NCBI GenBank assembly: GCA_001606155.1
Contig: LODT01000001.1
Location: 744,001-808,000, forward strand
Length of the DNA: 64,000 nt
Reading direction: 5' to 3'
DNA from: Tieghemostelium lacteum
Lineage: Eukaryota > Evosea > Eumycetozoa > Dictyosteliales > Raperosteliaceae
The position numbers and the translations under genes were made by a program. Positions 61,844 through 64,000 of the stretch are shown here, in pieces. The notes under the pieces are model-generated. The model was not told the origin of the DNA. It was given only the letters and a program-made list of their open reading frames with translations, and made no database searches. How positions within the stretch are numbered: position 1 is the first letter of the stretch; each line of letters opens with the position of its first letter.

Positions 61844-63770
61844 GTTGTTATTGAAGGTGGTTGTTGTGAAGTTAATGTTGGTGAATTTGATAATTTTGGT
61901 GGTTGAGTAGAAATTACTGTTGTTGTAGAAGGTAAATCAGTTTGAACTGATAACTTTGTATCTTTTTTAGTTGATTTATCATCTAATTTCTTATCAGCAG
62001 TTTGTACTGAAAGTTTTTTGTTTTGTTGTTGTACTTGTTGATTTTGATTTTTTTGTTGCTTATTTTTCTGCTTACTATTTGGATTCACCCATTCACCATC
62101 ATTTCCATTGGTGGATTTGTTAGTGTTAATATTTGGATTAGGAATCATACACATCTGGCACTCGACAGCCGATTCATCCTCATTAATGTAGGTACATCTT
62201 AAACATCTCCACTGACCAGGTTTTAAAACAACTTCTTCATCAGCTCTACTTCCATTACCATTCATCTCATCATCGGAAAATGACATATTCTTCTTTTCAT
62301 TATATTCTTCAAAGTAGGCATCCCACAGAGGTGCACCAAAATCCGATAAAAAGTTTCCTAATTTTTCTAGTTTTGGTAAAAGCTTATTCAGTTGTTCCAG
62401 TAGTCTTGCTCTATTGGATTCTGATATTATTGGTTTTGAATCGTTTTGTGATACCTCAGGACCTACGGCAGATCCTTTGGTTGTAGATAGTTTTTCGGTT
62501 TGTGTTATAAATGGCATGTCTTCTACATATTCAATAGTTTCGACAATTTGTAAATGAAATCTTATCACTGATTTTTGACCTTGTGTCAATTTTGTTGCAA
62601 TCTTTTCATCCAAATGCGATGGATTTACTGTTACTGTATCTTCTCTATTATTTTTATTTGGTATTCTAATATCTTTAAACTCATTTATATCTGGATATTA
62701 GAGAAGGTAAATTAATTTCTAGCCTCTATAAATCTAAAATATTGAATCATCAAAAGCAAATACTTACTTGCTTTTAATTTTGAAAGTCTTTCTTTTACAT
62801 GTCTTAGTTTACAATGTTTTTCTAATAAAATAAAAACTTGTTCTTCAGAAAGTTCTTCGTCTTCTTTTGGCATTAAAGTTGTCCACTCTGTCCAAATACA
62901 ATCGATAACTGATTCAATATCCATTTCTACCAATTTACCTCTTCTTTTAGCTTGACAAGATCTATTTTTCAAATTTCTATCACCCAAAACAATAAGACAA
63001 TCTGCTTTAGAACCTGTGATGATTTCAGCTAGATTCTCAGTTTTAATCGCTTGACCATTTTCCTCAGTCTTTAAAAATACATCGATACCTCTTTCCAGAA
63101 ACATATTTTGTACATCTTTTGAAAATCTAAGAACTCTTGGATCAGCCGCATACAAGACCACCAATTGCAGGAAAGGTCTTCTTCCTTGCATGCGACTTGG
63201 ATTTGATCTGCAATTATATGATATAAACTCCTCAGTGTCTTCCAAAGGTAAATTACCAAGACTAGAGGTTAAATTTAAACTATTCAAACTTGTGCTACTA
63301 TTGCCTCCATTCATAATAGAATTATAATTGTAATCAGTTACATTATTACTGTTACTACTATTATTTGTGTTGGAACTATTAGAGTTACCACCTGAATTGT
63401 TGTTACTTTGTACACCACTAGTGTTTCCATTGCCACTACTAATGTTATTGGTATTAAATGATTTTTTTGAATTAATCTTATCTGATTGGGTTGTTATAGA
63501 ACTGTTATTACTACCACTATTTGATGTGTTGTCTTTATAACCACCACTATTAGATGAGTTTACCTGTTTATCTGAATTTGATTGAGCTGTATTACTAGAA
63601 TTTGATGAGCTGGATGCTGCACTTGAACCACCACTATTAGGTGGATAGGTATGCGAAAATCTACAACTGTCACCTAATTTACATGTACCTGATTTAAAGT
63701 ATTTGCAAATTACATAGTACCTTGTCCCTGGCCAATCTTGTTTTGAACTATTATTGCTACTATTCATCAA
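60316..63770 (-). CDS. Large zinc-finger protein: CCCH, Rossmann-like domain, RanBP2 finger, polyQ, MYND
   Basis: Exons 62768-63770 and 60316-62690, with a 77-bp GTAAGT..CAG intron, join in frame (LSKLKA to NINEFKDIRIP) into 1125 residues; read separately they look like two genes. A CCCH finger (about 20-45, CKYFKSGTCKLGDSCRFSH) is followed by Ser/Asn-rich sequence. A domain at about 190-300 (LQLVVLYAADPRVLRFSKDV, then ADCLIVLGDRNLKNRS and RRGKLVEMDIESVI) resembles the class II tRNA synthetase anticodon-binding fold seen in NCOA5. A RanBP2-type finger (WRCLRCTYINEDESAVECQMC), a long Gln/Pro region with 27 uninterrupted Gln, and a C-terminal MYND finger (CAYCGDESMLECYNC, then CSKEHQ and HMRVH) complete it. 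It is probably an RNA-associated nuclear regulator. Confidence 0.78.
61762..61842. repeat. Uninterrupted (TTG)27, polyglutamine-coding
   Basis: 27 pure TTG units, CAA on the coding strand, inside the CCCH/MYND gene. Such purity predicts length polymorphism between strains. Confidence 0.9.
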
Positions 63771-64000
63771 TTATTATATAATTATTTTTATCGTGTTTGT
63801 GACTGTGTGTAAATATTTTTATAATTCTGTATATTTGGAATTTCAAAATATCTTTATTGTACAATAAGATGAGATTTATAAATATTTTAAATCTAGATAT
63901 ATAAATCATTACACATGTATATCTTACTTTTTCAAATTGTATCTAAGATCAAAAAATTGTGAATAATATGAAAAAATAATGAAAAAAATTTAAAAAAAAA

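Noticed and set aside
61466-61906. Plus-strand frames with poly-Cys or poly-Val opposite the CCCH/MYND gene
   Set aside because: They are shadows of the CAA repeat on the coding strand.
60316-63770. Two separate genes (MYND protein and CCCH protein)
   Set aside because: The downstream frame has no ATG start (it opens at TTG) and is preceded by an acceptor, the upstream frame runs into a GTAAGT donor, and phases match.
1-64000. tRNA, rRNA, CRISPR or bacterial operon features
   Set aside because: Read by eye, no cloverleaf with a GGTTCRA B-box, no rRNA core and no spaced direct-repeat array was found. The introns and codon runs show a eukaryotic nuclear sequence.

Overview
This window is nuclear DNA of a dictyostelid social amoeba. 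It is AT-rich and gene-dense, with short GT-AG introns (about 57-160 bp in the well-supported genes), long CAA and AAT codon runs (polyglutamine, polyasparagine), A/T homopolymers between genes, and recognisable amoebozoan genes: a ChLim-type CH/LIM protein, a CudA-like transcription factor, an ABCA half-size transporter and an F-box/LRR family. Intergenic DNA looks less extremely AT-rich than I would expect for D. discoideum, so a dictyostelid outside that species is more likely. I cannot name the species.

Layout. 0-9.4 kb holds housekeeping genes: an ankyrin protein, a JmjN-ARID-JmjC histone demethylase-like gene, APC10, the mitochondrial GTPase MTG1 back to back with an organellar ABC-F ATPase, and an unrecognised gene. 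9.4-12.3 kb is a decaying stretch with a broken gene, a 131-bp inverted-repeat element, a small SAM-domain gene and a perfect 28-bp-stem hairpin. 12.3-24.7 kb carries ChLim, AIF, an F-box/LRR gene, a Fic-domain AMPylase-like gene, a scrambled patch made of LRR and inverted AIF fragments, an FG-GAP beta-propeller surface protein, an LRR pseudogene and a secreted Cys-rich protein. 24.77-27.46 kb is a whole-looking piggyBac transposon with TTAA on both sides. 27.5-34.5 kb holds an F-box/LRR gene, the cysteine-protease/inhibitor pair and a large repeat protein. 34.6-50.6 kb is mostly housekeeping: DHPS, a CX9C protein, DPP3, eIF3i, a CudA-like factor, a CNBP-like zinc-knuckle protein, mitochondrial Hsp70, SDHAF2 and ABCA. 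51-64 kb holds a catalytically dead cathepsin, a RhoGAP-like gene, a second secreted Cys-rich paralogue, RNA polymerase III subunit RPC3, a GPI-type surface protein and a large four-module zinc-finger protein.

The strongest candidate for something new is at 29.3-31.9 kb. A papain-like protease has lost its I29 inhibitory propeptide and carries a CAP/SCP domain and a Pro/Thr linker instead. It is transcribed divergently from a gene that is the complement: signal peptide, I29 propeptide-like domain and a membrane anchor, with no protease. A third relative at 51-52.5 kb keeps its propeptide but has lost the catalytic Cys and His. Together they suggest that protease, inhibitor and pseudoprotease functions have been distributed over separate genes.

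Exon structures were assembled by eye from open frames, GT/AG sites and family alignments recalled from memory; no search was run.
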